Shown: positions 35,791-45,586, numbered from the stretch's first letter. The stretch is DNA of 64,000 nucleotides from an uncultured Flavobacteriaceae bacterium (GCA_947489085.1 CANLCJ010000018.1:1-64000); one strand, 5' to 3'. Notes: generated by a model not told the origin, from the letters alone. Made by a program: numbers and translations.

Positions 35791-38313
35791 TTAAAATGGG
35801 TAGTTAATACCAATGTTGTAAACCGCATTTTTAAAGTTGTAATCGTTAAACCATCTGTTTTGGTCTCCAAAAGACGGATCGTAGGTTTTAAAGCCAATAT
35901 CGAAGCGAAATAAAAAGAAACTAAAATCGTAACGCAAGCCAAAACCAGAGCCCAAAGCAATGTCTTCTAAAGAGTCTAAACCTACAAATCTAGCACCTTC
36001 GTCTTCCACATCGTCTAGTGCATTCCAAATATTGCCTGCATCTACAAAGAGTGCGCCATTAAGATCTCCAAAAAGGTGAAAGCGTTGCTCTGCACTTAAT
36101 GCTATTTTTAGGTTGGCTTCGTTAAACTCATCGGTAGACTCCGAGCTTCCTGGGCCAAGATCGTAGGCATTCCAAGCCCTATTATCGTTAGGGCCGCCAG
36201 CAAAAAAACTTTTTGTAAAAGGAATGTTGGTAGAATTGCCATAAGGAATCGCAAAACCAAAAAAACTGCGAATGGCAAAAACGTTTTTATTACCCAAATC
36301 CCAACGCTTAACATAATCGAATTCAGTTTTTAAATACTGCGAAAAGGCTACATTAAATAGCTCGAATCGATCTTCTCCATCTTTATCCAGGCCAAGTAAA
36401 GACGCTGTGTTAGCAAGTAAGGTGCCTGCAGATTCTATATTAAATCTAAAAATAGAAAAGTTTTCGTCGAATAAGTTTCGCCTGTTATCTTTAGTAAAAC
36501 TGTAGCTCGAAGAGATAATAAGGTTGTCTTCAATAAGTCGGTCTCTACGCTCGTCTATGGCAGAAACGTCTCTAAATGCACGATCGTTAGGCGTTAAAAC
36601 CGTATTGTTGTTTAATACGTTATTAATAAAATTGTTGGTTTCTTCGATACCCTCAAAATCTTCACCATTGTTAAAATTTATGCTTTCAGCAATATCATTT
36701 AACCTGCGAAAGGAAGTGGTGTAAATATCGAAATACCTACTGGTGTTTAGGTTTCTAACAAATTGCAAATTAAGAACATCTATCCTGTTGGTAATTTTAT
36801 CGCTAGGCCTCCAATTGTAATTAAACGTACCACTAAAAGCCTGTTTGTCTAAGCCAATATTGGTTTGCCCAGATGCCGATATTGTTATGCCCGTAGTGGG
36901 AGACATAAACTTTGGAATTATTTTTTCGGTATTAAAAGGAGAAAATAAGCGCGGTATCGTAAGCTTAACATCTAATGCTAGTTCGTTAATATCGAAAAAA
37001 GGATCGTCCTCCTGCCGTAAATCGCCGTCTTTAGAAGCTCCTATTGCTGCTGTTCCAGATATTTCGAGCGTTTCTGTGCCTCTAAAAATATTTCGTATCA
37101 ATAGGCTAGGACTCAATGCAAAACCAATAGTTTGAATGTTACTTTGAGACGCCTCTGTACTAAAGCCTAAACTGAACTTTTTTAGAGGTGTTAAATAGAT
37201 ATTAGCTGTTAAAGTACTATCGTTTTCCTCTACGTAATCAATATCTGGATATTTAAAGGTGCGTAATTGGTTTAGATACCTGTAAGTGTAAGTTCTGTCA
37301 ATATCTCTAAAAAGTGCATCAGGTGTAATAAAAATGGCATCTGTTAAAGCTTTAGGCTTATAGCGTAAATCCCCATAACTGTACAGTTTGTAATTGTTAT
37401 GCGTTACAGAGTCTTTTATAGGTTTGCTTTGGTTGGCAAATGTATGGTCTGTATATAAATTAACATTTTTAACTTTAAATATTTTAAAAGACTGTCTTAT
37501 GGTAGAGTCTTGCGTTCTAATAGCTCTGTTTTGAATGTTAAAACCAACATTTACCTTTTTATTTGTGCCTATGGTATCTATTTCTACAGTAATATAGTCT
37601 TGTTTAAAATGAAATATACCGTTGTTTCTTAGTAAGCCTGTTATGCGTTCGCGTTCCAGTTCGAAATTTATAGTTTTATACTGTTCTCCTTTTTTTACTA
37701 GAGCATTTTTTTTAAAGCGAGGGTACAACGTTTCAATAGAAGGCGATGCTATTTTTTCTGTAATAGAGTCTATAATAAATGCAGGGCCTTTTTCTACGGC
37801 ATAGGTAACTTCTGCACGTTTATTGTCTGCACGATCTACAGTATAAGAGGTTGCGGCATTAAACCAACCATTATTAATATAGTAGTCTTTTAAACGTTTG
37901 GCAGATTTTTCAGCTTTATTAGCCTTGAAAACTACTGGTGCTTCTCCCGTTTTTTTTAACCAAGAATTAAAACGACTCTTAGAGTCTTGTAATTTGTAAT
38001 ACTGTTTTCGCGATAAAAATTTCTTAAATGCAGTCTGGCTTGTATCGTTGCGTTTGGCATTTAAAATAGAATCTAAATTAGGGTTTGCAATATTGTATAT
38101 GTGTAATCTAAGCGGGATGCCTAGTATGTTGCCGTTGGGTTTTTGGTACAATAAACTGTTTAGGAGTTCGGTATTTTCGTTTTTACCGTTTACTTTAATA
38201 GTGTTATTGGTAAGTAAGTAGTCGCTTTCACTAATATTTTTTGTTGTGTTACAGGAGACTATACAAACAAAAAAAACTAAAATTATTGGTAATGTGAGCG
38301 TATACTGTTTCAA
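35791..38313 (-). CDS. Second TamL-like Omp85 lipoprotein
   Basis: An 840-residue Omp85-family outer-membrane protein with a lipoprotein signal (CIVSC, Cys21), POTRA-like domains to about residue 380 (AEVTYAVEKGPAFIIDSI, VNVGFNIQNRAI), then a barrel ending NIGINYPF. The lid motif region reads FFAGGPNDNRAWNAYDLGPG, where the arginine is kept and the flanking residues differ from VRGF. A DLNGALFVDAGNIWN strand matches the first copy at 1257-3536. It resembles the lipid-anchored BamA/TamA relatives of Bacteroidota. Unlike the first copy it has no TamB gene beside it; the neighbours are an RNA methyltransferase and porT. It is therefore uncertain whether it serves TamB, BamA-like assembly or T9SS-linked surface export. 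Confidence 0.84.
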   Translation of the reverse strand: MKQYTLTLPIILVFFVCIVSCNTTKNISESDYLLTNNTIKVNGKNENTELLNSLLYQKPNGNILGIPLRLHIYNIANPNLDSILNAKRNDTSQTAFKKFLSRKQYYKLQDSKSRFNSWLKKTGEAPVVFKANKAEKSAKRLKDYYINNGWFNAATSYTVDRADNKRAEVTYAVEKGPAFIIDSITEKIASPSIETLYPRFKKNALVKKGEQYKTINFELERERITGLLRNNGIFHFKQDYITVEIDTIGTNKKVNVGFNIQNRAIRTQDSTIRQSFKIFKVKNVNLYTDHTFANQSKPIKDSVTHNNYKLYSYGDLRYKPKALTDAIFITPDALFRDIDRTYTYRYLNQLRTFKYPDIDYVEENDSTLTANIYLTPLKKFSLGFSTEASQSNIQTIGFALSPSLLIRNIFRGTETLEISGTAAIGASKDGDLRQEDDPFFDINELALDVKLTIPRLFSPFNTEKIIPKFMSPTTGITISASGQTNIGLDKQAFSGTFNYNWRPSDKITNRIDVLNLQFVRNLNTSRYFDIYTTSFRRLNDIAESINFNNGEDFEGIEETNNFINNVLNNNTVLTPNDRAFRDVSAIDERRDRLIEDNLIISSSYSFTKDNRRNLFDENFSIFRFNIESAGTLLANTASLLGLDKDGEDRFELFNVAFSQYLKTEFDYVKRWDLGNKNVFAIRSFFGFAIPYGNSTNIPFTKSFFAGGPNDNRAWNAYDLGPGSSESTDEFNEANLKIALSAEQRFHLFGDLNGALFVDAGNIWNALDDVEDEGARFVGLDSLEDIALGSGFGLRYDFSFFLFRFDIGFKTYDPSFGDQNRWFNDYNFKNAVYNIGINYPF

Positions 38314-38463
38314 AAAAAATATCTATTGTAACGTTGTTTTATAAGCTAACGTTTATTTGCGCAAAAACATATTTTCGAGGGTTGAAAATATAAGATTCAA
38401 AAATACACTATTTCAAATTAATTACCCTTAGTAACACATAAGTAAAATGGTGTAGCTTTTTAT

Positions 38464-38471
38464 TATGTTTG
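38464..38471 (+). promoter_or_regulatory. Candidate -7 element TATGTTTG
   Basis: An exact TAnnTTTG match 18 bp before the ATG of the RNA methyltransferase gene. It overlaps the TTG that would start a longer frame and so supports the internal ATG. Confidence 0.5.
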
Positions 38472-38489
38472 TATTGTTATAAAATTACT

Positions 38490-39212
38490 ATGCTTTCAAA
38501 AAACCAAATTAAATTTATTACCAAACTAGGACAAAAAAAGTACAGGTTGCAAGAAGGCCTTTTTGTGGTCGAGGGCATAAAAACCATAACAGAATTGTTA
38601 AACTCTTCGTTTGAGCTTTACCAGTTGTATACTACAAAAGAATTTAATGGTGCCACCGAAGAAAGCGTTATAATATCTGAAGCCGATTTAAAACGTATTA
38701 GCTTTTTAAAAACACCTAATACCGCTTTGGCTATTTTTAAAATACCTAAACAAGTCCCTGTAGATTTTAACGGTTTGGTGGTAGCCTTGGACGATGTTAG
38801 AGATCCTGGGAATTTAGGCACCATCATTAGGTTATGCGATTGGTTTGGTGTAAAAGATTTGGTATGCAGCCAACATACTGTAGATTGTTACAACCCTAAA
38901 ACGCTGCAAGCCACCATGGGGTCTATAACCCGAGTAAATATTACCTACACAGACTTAGACGTTTTTCTGGAAAAAGCCAAAACCCCAATATTTGGTGCCT
39001 TTATGGATGGAGAAAACGTTTACGCTACAACACTACCTCAGGCAGGTGTTTTACTTATGGGTAACGAGGCTAATGGCATTTCTAAAATTGTAGAAACTAA
39101 AGTATCGCAACGTATAGCCATACCAAGATTTGGCACATTAAAAGCTACAGAAAGTTTAAATGTAGCTACAGCAACGGCAGTACTTTTAAGCGAATTTAGA
39201 AGGGGCGCGTAG
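38490..39212 (+). CDS. TrmH/SpoU-family RNA 2'-O-methyltransferase
   Basis: A 240-residue SPOUT methyltransferase. The N-terminal substrate-binding domain (KFITKLGQKKYRLQEGLFVVEG) is followed by the knot domain with the three SpoU motifs: VALDDVRDPGNLGTIIRLCDWFG, VLLMGNEANGIS and RIAIPRFGTLKATESLNVATATAV. It 2'-O-methylates a ribose in rRNA or tRNA; the target nucleotide cannot be read from sequence. The start is the ATG at 38490 (MLSKNQIKF) rather than the upstream TTG. It is convergent with porT. Confidence 0.92.
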   Translation: MLSKNQIKFITKLGQKKYRLQEGLFVVEGIKTITELLNSSFELYQLYTTKEFNGATEESVIISEADLKRISFLKTPNTALAIFKIPKQVPVDFNGLVVALDDVRDPGNLGTIIRLCDWFGVKDLVCSQHTVDCYNPKTLQATMGSITRVNITYTDLDVFLEKAKTPIFGAFMDGENVYATTLPQAGVLLMGNEANGISKIVETKVSQRIAIPRFGTLKATESLNVATATAVLLSEFRRGA

Positions 39213-39247
39213 ATTGATAGATTGCCTATACGAGACTACTTTTTCTG

Positions 39248-39982
39248 CTATTGGAACGTGAAATTAACCAAGACACCTCTGGTTTGCATTCTGGCAATAT
39301 TTCTAGTCCATGGGCTATTAGGGTCGTTATCTCTAACCAGCTCATCGCCAATACCAAATAAACCACGTATGGAAGGTGTGAATTTAAAATTATAAAGGTA
39401 AAAATCGATGCCAAAACCTAATTCGTAAAATAAAGGGTTGGTTTTTGTTCTAAATTGCCCTCTGGAATTATCTTCGGGATTATCTTCGTTACTAGATAGG
39501 TTTATAGCCGTAGAAAAACCACCAAGAATAAAAGGTTTAAAGTTGTTAATGCGCTTTGTGGAAACTTTAAGTAGTAAAGGCAAGTGGATATAAGTAGATC
39601 TTACTTCTCGCGTTAAATCCGATTCTCTAACAGTTTCAACACCTTCGAAATACTCTCGACTAAAAAATAAGTTACGCGTAGAGATAAAAAGACCTGGCTC
39701 GAACCTTAAATCTAAAAACTTATTCACCCTTAAATTTCCTATAAGCCCAACACTAAATCCTGGATTACGTTGTACACCAATATCTGGTAAATCTTCCTCG
39801 TTGTAATCAAAATTAAAATCGTAACTATTAATGCCTAGAAAATAGCCCCAACGCAAAAATTTAAAATCTGTAGTACCACGGCCTTGGTTGGCATCGTAAA
39901 CAATTTTCTCTTTAGTAAATAGCTGCGCATATGAAGTTTGAAAAGAGATAAAAAGAACTAAACCAAATAAAAAATGCTTCAT
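39248..39982 (-). CDS. porT: Type IX secretion system protein PorT (SprT)
   Basis: A 244-residue outer-membrane beta-barrel protein with a signal peptide (about 1-19, ending TSYAQ) and the PorT family pattern: KFLRWGYFLGINSYDF, PGFSVGLIGNLRVNKFLDLRFEPGL, STYIHLPLLLKVSTKRINNFKPFILGG, ending in VNFTFQ. PorT is needed for secretion of adhesins and enzymes and for gliding in Bacteroidota. It lies 2 bp after ubiE, the same order that I recall from Flavobacterium and relatives. The other T9SS genes are not in this window. Confidence 0.92.
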   Translation of the reverse strand: MKHFLFGLVLFISFQTSYAQLFTKEKIVYDANQGRGTTDFKFLRWGYFLGINSYDFNFDYNEEDLPDIGVQRNPGFSVGLIGNLRVNKFLDLRFEPGLFISTRNLFFSREYFEGVETVRESDLTREVRSTYIHLPLLLKVSTKRINNFKPFILGGFSTAINLSSNEDNPEDNSRGQFRTKTNPLFYELGFGIDFYLYNFKFTPSIRGLFGIGDELVRDNDPNSPWTRNIARMQTRGVLVNFTFQ

Positions 39983-39984
39983 AA

Positions 39985-40710
39985 TTATTTTGACGATTTA
40001 TAAATTGTGGCGACACCAAACGTTTGTGGAAAATCTTCAACATTAATAAACCCAATTTCTCGTAAAATATTGTTTAAAGCTTCCCCATAAGGAAAAACAG
40101 AAGCAGATTCGCATAAATATTTATAAGCACTCCTGTCCTTAGAGAAGGCTCTGCCTATTAAAGGCAATATGTTGTTGGTGTAAAATTTATAACCTTGTTT
40201 GTATGGTGTTTTTATAGGTACAGAAGTTTCTAATATTACAAAAACGCCTCCAGGCTTAAGTATTCTTAAGATTTCCTTTAAGCCGTTTTTTAAATTCTCG
40301 AAATTTCTAACACCAAATGCCACAGTAATTGCATCGAAAGTATTATCCTCGAAAGGCATATTTTCAGAATCGCCTAAAACCATTTCAATTTTAGAGGAAA
40401 GGCCCTTTTTGTTAATTTTAGTTTTACCAATTTCTAACATGCCACTACTAATGTCGAGGCCTATAATTTTTTTAGCATTGGTATTTGCCATCGCAATCGC
40501 TAAATCTCCTGTTCCAGTAGCAATATCTAGGATGTTTTCTGGTTGAGAAGCTCCCACAAGCGCAACAACTTTTTTCCGCCATTTAATATCTATGCCAAAG
40601 GAAATAACACGATTTAAACCATCATAATCTCCAGAAATGGTGTCGAACATTTTAGTAACCTGCTCTTTTTTGCTAAGGTCGCTATCTTTATAAGGTTTTA
40701 TTTTAGACAA
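39985..40710 (-). CDS. ubiE: Demethylmenaquinone methyltransferase
   Basis: A 241-residue class I SAM methyltransferase (UbiE/MenG) that makes menaquinone from demethylmenaquinone. Signatures are [20 protein letters not shown], the SAM motif [32 protein letters not shown] and the C-terminal [10 protein letters not shown]. Menaquinone is the respiratory quinone of Flavobacteriaceae, so the MenG reaction is the relevant one. It is the first gene of a two-gene operon with porT, gap 2 bp, and has its own -7 element. Confidence 0.95.
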   Translation of the reverse strand: MSKIKPYKDSDLSKKEQVTKMFDTISGDYDGLNRVISFGIDIKWRKKVVALVGASQPENILDIATGTGDLAIAMANTNAKKIIGLDISSGMLEIGKTKINKKGLSSKIEMVLGDSENMPFEDNTFDAITVAFGVRNFENLKNGLKEILRILKPGGVFVILETSVPIKTPYKQGYKFYTNNILPLIGRAFSKDRSAYKYLCESASVFPYGEALNNILREIGFINVEDFPQTFGVATIYKSSK

Positions 40711-40726
40711 ACTGCTAATTTTTACG

Positions 40727-40734
40727 CAAACTTA
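40727..40734 (-). promoter_or_regulatory. Candidate -7 element TAAGTTTG for ubiE-porT
   Basis: An exact TAnnTTTG match on the minus strand, 16 bp before the ubiE start; no clear -33 box. Confidence 0.5.
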
Positions 40735-40829
40735 CATATTTATATTATTTCTACCTAAAGAAAGCCCGCATGTAAGCCTTAGAGAAATTATAAACGTAAC
40801 AAATTAATATCCCGATATTTATTTTATAG

Positions 40830-40837
40830 TATCTTTG
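40830..40837 (+). promoter_or_regulatory. Candidate -7 element TATCTTTG for trkA-trkH
   Basis: An exact consensus -7 box 24 bp before the trkA ATG. It lies across the TTG of a longer frame and supports the internal start. Confidence 0.6.
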
Positions 40838-40861
40838 CACTTCTTTTATCACGGTAAAACA

Positions 40862-42211
40862 ATGAAAATAATAATTGCTGGAGCTGGTGAAGTTGGATTT
40901 CATTTAGCAAAATTATTGTCCTACGAATCTCAGGAAATTACTTTAATAGACATAAACAAGGACAGCTTAACGTACGCTGATACGCATTTAGATATAAGGG
41001 TGGTACGTGGCGATGCAACTTCTATAGCAATATTAAAAGAAGGTAGGGTAGATAATTGCGACCTGCTCATTTCTGTAACAGCGTCTGAAACTACAAATAT
41101 TACAGTTTGTGTTTTAGCAAAGCAGCTTGGTGCAAAACGCACAATAGCACGTATTTCTAACACTGAATTTATAAATTATAAAGATGAGGTTGGTTTTACA
41201 CGTTTTGGAATAGACGAGCTGATTTCGCCAGAAGCCTTAGCGGCATCAGAGATTGAATTGTCTCTACGCCAATCTTCTTTTAGTGATACTTATGAGTTTG
41301 AGCAAGGAGCACTTACCATGGCAGGTTTAACCCTGTCTAAGTCGGCCTCTTTTGTTGGTAAAACGGTAAAAGAAGCGGCTAAAATATTTCCAGAAATTCA
41401 TTTTATACCTATTGCCATACAGCGTAAAGGCACGCACTTTACGTTAATACCTAGGGGCGATACTGTTTTTCAAGAAGGTGATAATGTTGTTTTTATTACG
41501 TCTGAAGGTGGAGGAGAAGAACTCTGTAGGCTTACGGGAAAGGCAAACGCAGCCATTAAGTATGTGATGATTCTCGGTGGAACAGAAATTGGTTTTAAAG
41601 CGGCCAGAGATTTATCCAAAAAAGGATTTAGAGTTAAATTACTGGAAGGCGATAAAGAACGCGCGTTCGATATTGCAGACCAATTGCCTGAAGTTTTGGT
41701 GATTAAAAGTGATGGCAGAAATGTAGATGTTTTAGAGGAAGAAAATTTAGGAGGTATGGACGCTTTTATAGCAGTTGGCGATAACTCTGAAACAAACATT
41801 ATGTCTTGTTTAGTAGCCAAGTCTAAAGGCGTAGAAAAATCTATTGCACTTGTTGAAAATATGGATTATTTTGAATTGTCTCATTCCATAGGCATAGATA
41901 CTTTAATTAATAAAAAATTACTAGCGGCGAATAGCATTTTTAGATACATAAGAAAAGGTGAGGTTTTAGCTATGACCAAGCTTAGCAATATGAATGCTGA
42001 GTTGCTGGAATTTGAAGTAAAATCGACATCTGCCATTTGTAACAAGCTTATTAAAAATGTAGACTTTCCGCGTTCTGCAATAATTGGAGGCGTTATAAGA
42101 GGAGATGTAGGCTACATTGCCTTAGGTAATTTTAAAATACAAGAGGGCGATAAAATAGTAGTTTGCAGTTTGCTGCGTTCTATAAAAGGTGTGGAACAAT
42201 TATTTCTTTAA
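40862..42211 (+). CDS. trkA: Trk potassium uptake regulatory subunit TrkA
   Basis: A 449-residue cytoplasmic protein with two tandem RCK units: a first NAD-binding fold (MKIIIAGAGEVGFHLAKLL), a TrkA-C domain, then a second fold (YVMILGGTEIGFKAARDL) and a second TrkA-C domain ending KIVVCSLLRSIKGVEQLF. TrkA gates the TrkH channel in response to nucleotides. The ATG at 40862 is used because the upstream TTG lies in the -7 promoter element and the Rossmann fold begins here. trkH follows after 12 bp. Confidence 0.95.
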   Translation: MKIIIAGAGEVGFHLAKLLSYESQEITLIDINKDSLTYADTHLDIRVVRGDATSIAILKEGRVDNCDLLISVTASETTNITVCVLAKQLGAKRTIARISNTEFINYKDEVGFTRFGIDELISPEALAASEIELSLRQSSFSDTYEFEQGALTMAGLTLSKSASFVGKTVKEAAKIFPEIHFIPIAIQRKGTHFTLIPRGDTVFQEGDNVVFITSEGGGEELCRLTGKANAAIKYVMILGGTEIGFKAARDLSKKGFRVKLLEGDKERAFDIADQLPEVLVIKSDGRNVDVLEEENLGGMDAFIAVGDNSETNIMSCLVAKSKGVEKSIALVENMDYFELSHSIGIDTLINKKLLAANSIFRYIRKGEVLAMTKLSNMNAELLEFEVKSTSAICNKLIKNVDFPRSAIIGGVIRGDVGYIALGNFKIQEGDKIVVCSLLRSIKGVEQLFL

Positions 42212-42223
42212 CGTCTACCCATT

Positions 42224-43717
42224 ATGAAACTTAACTACAAAATTATTTTTCACTTTTTAGGCCTACTCATTTTATTTAATGGGGGGTTCATGTTATTGTC
42301 TGCTTTAATAAGTTTGATTTATAGAGATGGCGTAACGGTTAGTTTGCTGGTAGCAGCTTTTATAACATTAACTTTAGGTGGGTTGTCTATGATTTTTACA
42401 AGAAACCCAACGAAAGAAATGAATAAGAGGGAAGGTTACATTGTAGTAGCTTTTGGTTGGGTTATTATGGCGCTTACAGGTGCATTGCCCTATGTTGTAA
42501 CAGGGAGTATACCTAGTTTTACAAATGCCTTTTTCGAAACCATGTCTGGTTACACCACTACTGGGGCTTCTATTTTAAATGATATTGAAGCCATGCCAAA
42601 AGGTATTTTGTTTTGGAGAAGTTTAACACATTGGATAGGAGGTATGGGCATTATAGTGCTAGCCATTGCTATTTTACCATTATTAGGTATAGGCGGTATG
42701 CAAATGTTTGCAGCAGAAGCTCCTGGGCCAAGTGCCGATAAACTACACCCTAGAATCACAGATACAGCAAAACGCTTGTGGCTTATTTATTTTGGCTTTA
42801 CAGCAGCGCAAACCTTATTGTTAAATGTAGCTGGAATGTCTTTTTTCGATGCGATAAACCATGCCCTGTGTACTGTGTCCACTGGTGGATTTTCAACAAA
42901 AAATGCAAGTGTTGCTTACTGGAATGGCGAGCCAATTATTCAGTATATTATCATTCTATTTATGTTTTTAGCAGGTACGAATTTCGTACTAAGCTATTTT
43001 GCATTTAAGGGTAAAATACAAAAAGCGTTACAAGACGAAGAGTTTAAACTCTACTTTAAATTTGTAGCCATTTTTACAGCTATAGCAGCATTACTTATTT
43101 ATTTTAGAGCAGATATTTCATTATCGTCCATAGATCATCCAATGGTTTGGGGAGAAGGCGAAAGTGCATTTAGGCATGCTTTGTTTCAAGTACTAGCAAT
43201 TATTACAACAACAGGTTTTGTAACGGCAGATTATACGTTATGGACACCCTTTTTGGTTGTTTTCTTTTTTGGTTTAATGTTTTTAGGCGGATCGGCAGGA
43301 AGTACCTCTGGAGGTGTTAAAGTTGTGCGCCATCTTATACTTATCAAAAATGGGTTTTTAGAATTTAAACGGGCATTGCACCCTAGCGCTATCGTGCCAG
43401 TACGTTATAATAAAAAGGCAATCTCTGGCGATATTGTATTTAATATTTTAGGTTTTTTTATTCTTTACATGTTGTCTTTTATTATAGGAGCCTTAGTGTT
43501 TTCCATGTTCGAGTTAGATTTTGATGCTTCTGTAGGTTTAGCAGCATCGAGTTTAGGAAATGTAGGACCTGCTTTGGGCGATTTTGGACCTGTAAATAAC
43601 TATGCTGCCTTGCCAGCTTTGGCACAATGGTGGGCTTCTTTTTTAATGCTTATCGGTCGTTTAGAATTGTTTACGGTTTTAGTATTGTTTACACCTTTCT
43701 TTTGGAGACACCGTTAA
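42224..43717 (+). CDS. trkH: Trk potassium uptake channel subunit TrkH
   Basis: A 497-residue integral membrane protein of the TrkH/KtrB superfamily with about ten or more hydrophobic segments and the repeated filter motifs (ETMSGYTTTGASI, CTVSTGGFSTKN, ITTTGFVTADY, and SSLGNVGPAL in the last repeat). Each contains the glycine that lines the K+ filter. It takes up K+ driven by the membrane potential together with TrkA. It follows trkA by 12 bp. There is no strong terminator downstream; the small inverted repeat TACAC-GAG-GTGTA at 43767-43779 is the only structure. Confidence 0.95.
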   Translation: MKLNYKIIFHFLGLLILFNGGFMLLSALISLIYRDGVTVSLLVAAFITLTLGGLSMIFTRNPTKEMNKREGYIVVAFGWVIMALTGALPYVVTGSIPSFTNAFFETMSGYTTTGASILNDIEAMPKGILFWRSLTHWIGGMGIIVLAIAILPLLGIGGMQMFAAEAPGPSADKLHPRITDTAKRLWLIYFGFTAAQTLLLNVAGMSFFDAINHALCTVSTGGFSTKNASVAYWNGEPIIQYIIILFMFLAGTNFVLSYFAFKGKIQKALQDEEFKLYFKFVAIFTAIAALLIYFRADISLSSIDHPMVWGEGESAFRHALFQVLAIITTTGFVTADYTLWTPFLVVFFFGLMFLGGSAGSTSGGVKVVRHLILIKNGFLEFKRALHPSAIVPVRYNKKAISGDIVFNILGFFILYMLSFIIGALVFSMFELDFDASVGLAASSLGNVGPALGDFGPVNNYAALPALAQWWASFLMLIGRLELFTVLVLFTPFFWRHR

Positions 43718-43875
43718 AACAGATAATGTTTTAAGAGTTACATTTAAGGTTGTTTTCTAGTAAGCATACACGAGGTGTACACATGTTTTAATACTGTTCC
43801 ACAAGAAGAATTTTGATGTAAAATGGTGCTGTTACGCGTTATAAAATGATGTAAATGGCAAGAAAACTCTAATGC

Positions 43876-44868
43876 CTAGTTTAATCTTTCAAAATGGTAG
43901 ATGATGTCGTTTTGAGAAACGTTGAAAAATTTACAATTCGAATAGTGTACGAATTGATAAGGTGCGTCATAATTAAACGAACTGTTGTTTATGGCATATA
44001 AAGCATCGCAATCTACACTGCCAAAGGGTGAGATGCGTCTGTAGCGGTAAACCTCTTTAGAGTCTGTTTTATAAAGCTCGAACCAAGCCCCAGATCCAAT
44101 ACCAGATAGCCATTGTGCTTTAGCATCTAATCCTTTAACAGGAGCAGGTTCTATATTTCCAATAAAATTGGGTTTATGGTCTTTAAGTGTATCGAAAAAG
44201 CAACGCAAGTTTTCTTGAGTTTGAGTGCCATGATACGATGCGATTTCTCCAGTATCTGAAACTTCAAATATACTATCAGCATCGGTAGACAATATGGCAT
44301 TACCTACAGTACTAGGGGTAAACCATTTCGATTTAATTAAGTCTTTTTGTTTTTTTGTATCTGTAATACCAGCTATTAAGGTATCTGTTACAAATCGAGA
44401 ACAATTGCACGCATCTGCTTTAAAAGCTGCGTAGTTTACAAAATGTTGGTTTTGCAAATCTGTAATGTACTGCTTTGCCTTTTCGTAATTAAAAGCAGAA
44501 CAAACCGAAGCAACCATTCTTCCTTCTCCGTGTGTAATTTTTGGATGTGTAGCTAAAAAAACTAGAATTTCATTTAAATTTAAAATCGTATTGTTTTTAA
44601 TTTCAGCTTTTAAAGGGAGGTTCAATTCATTATCAGTATCTTGACCTCTTACCCTGCCATAAGGTTCTGGTGTAATGTAGCGTCCAAAATCGTAATATTC
44701 TAATATGCCTGTAGCTTTATCTATAAGTACTAAAGCGGCATGACCAGCTCGTACATAGTTTTTTTTGCCTATACCAATTAAGCGTAAAAGCGGCGAGTAC
44801 CATTCGTCTGCAACTTTTACAATAGTATCGGGGTATGCTAAAGATAAAATGATGCCTGTATTACTCAT
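43876..44868 (-). CDS. Flavobacterial conserved protein (DUF6695 family)
   Basis: A 330-residue cytoplasmic-looking protein that I recall as DUF6695, found mainly in Flavobacteriaceae. The N-terminus (MSNTGIILSLAYPDTIV) is followed by WYSPLLRLIGIGKKNYVRAGHAAL and a Cys-containing block DACNCSRFVTDTLI that resembles an NlpC/P60-like or Lapin-type Cys segment with an upstream histidine (GHAALV). That hints at a papain-like fold, by inference only. The start is the ATG at 44866-44868, which overlaps the end of the NRDE gene by 8 bp (ATGAGTAA), so the two are translationally coupled. The function is unknown. Confidence 0.72.
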   Translation of the reverse strand: MSNTGIILSLAYPDTIVKVADEWYSPLLRLIGIGKKNYVRAGHAALVLIDKATGILEYYDFGRYITPEPYGRVRGQDTDNELNLPLKAEIKNNTILNLNEILVFLATHPKITHGEGRMVASVCSAFNYEKAKQYITDLQNQHFVNYAAFKADACNCSRFVTDTLIAGITDTKKQKDLIKSKWFTPSTVGNAILSTDADSIFEVSDTGEIASYHGTQTQENLRCFFDTLKDHKPNFIGNIEPAPVKGLDAKAQWLSGIGSGAWFELYKTDSKEVYRYRRISPFGSVDCDALYAINNSSFNYDAPYQFVHYSNCKFFNVSQNDIIYHFERLN

Positions 44869-45586
44869 TAATTGCAGAAGAGACCTTGAACGTTTTTGTG
44901 GAAACAACTTTGCTCTGTAAACTTTCGTAACGCATTTCTACATCATCGCTGTTTTTTTCTACCTGTGTTATGCTAGTTGTTTTTACAAAACCTCTATTCA
45001 TAACAACACCATAATCTAGGTTTTCTCCTCCTGCGGTTTTATGGAAATTTAATAGCGAAGGCGCATTTAGCATGGTATCCTCTTTAAAGGCATTAAACCA
45101 TTGCAAGCGTTCTTCCCGCATCTTGGCATTGTACAGTGTTGCAGAAGACCAAATTTTAGGTTCTAAGGGCAATGGCGTAAAATGTTTTGCATCTCCGTCC
45201 CAAACTAATTCGAAAAACTTTAAATCATCGTTCCAATCAGCAATAACAATAGTAAAAGGTTCTATTTCTGTAAAATCATAATCCATTATAGTTTGTACAA
45301 TATCATCTGCTACCATAAGGTCTTTAGATACAATACCTCTACTTAAACGGTATGAAGGTTTACGTTGGTGAATTTCGAACCCGCCGTTTAAAACACAAAC
45401 TACGCGTTTTTTTTCGCTAACCCCAACCCAAGTGCCTCCAGAGACCCCATCTTTAGGGAACAATATGTCTACATTATCTACGCTATGAATATCTGGCGTG
45501 GAAGACAATCTGTTAGGAGCTTCATCCCTGTTGGATGTTAGTATAAAATCTTTTCCTCCTTTAGGAATTATTGTTACCGTACACAT
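44861..45586 (-). CDS. NRDE-domain protein (TANGO2 homolog)
   Basis: A 241-residue protein with the NRDE/TANGO2 signature: MCTVTIIPKGG with Cys2 at the N-terminus, TSNRDEAPNR (the NRDE motif), and GGTWVGVSEKKRVVCVLNGG. The Cys at position 2 is typical of the family and could become an N-terminal nucleophile as in Ntn hydrolases. Human TANGO2 has been linked to heme or lipid handling; bacterial roles are not established. It is the first gene of a coupled pair with the DUF6695 gene (8-bp overlap). Confidence 0.88.
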   Translation of the reverse strand: MCTVTIIPKGGKDFILTSNRDEAPNRLSSTPDIHSVDNVDILFPKDGVSGGTWVGVSEKKRVVCVLNGGFEIHQRKPSYRLSRGIVSKDLMVADDIVQTIMDYDFTEIEPFTIVIADWNDDLKFFELVWDGDAKHFTPLPLEPKIWSSATLYNAKMREERLQWFNAFKEDTMLNAPSLLNFHKTAGGENLDYGVVMNRGFVKTTSITQVEKNSDDVEMRYESLQSKVVSTKTFKVSSAINE

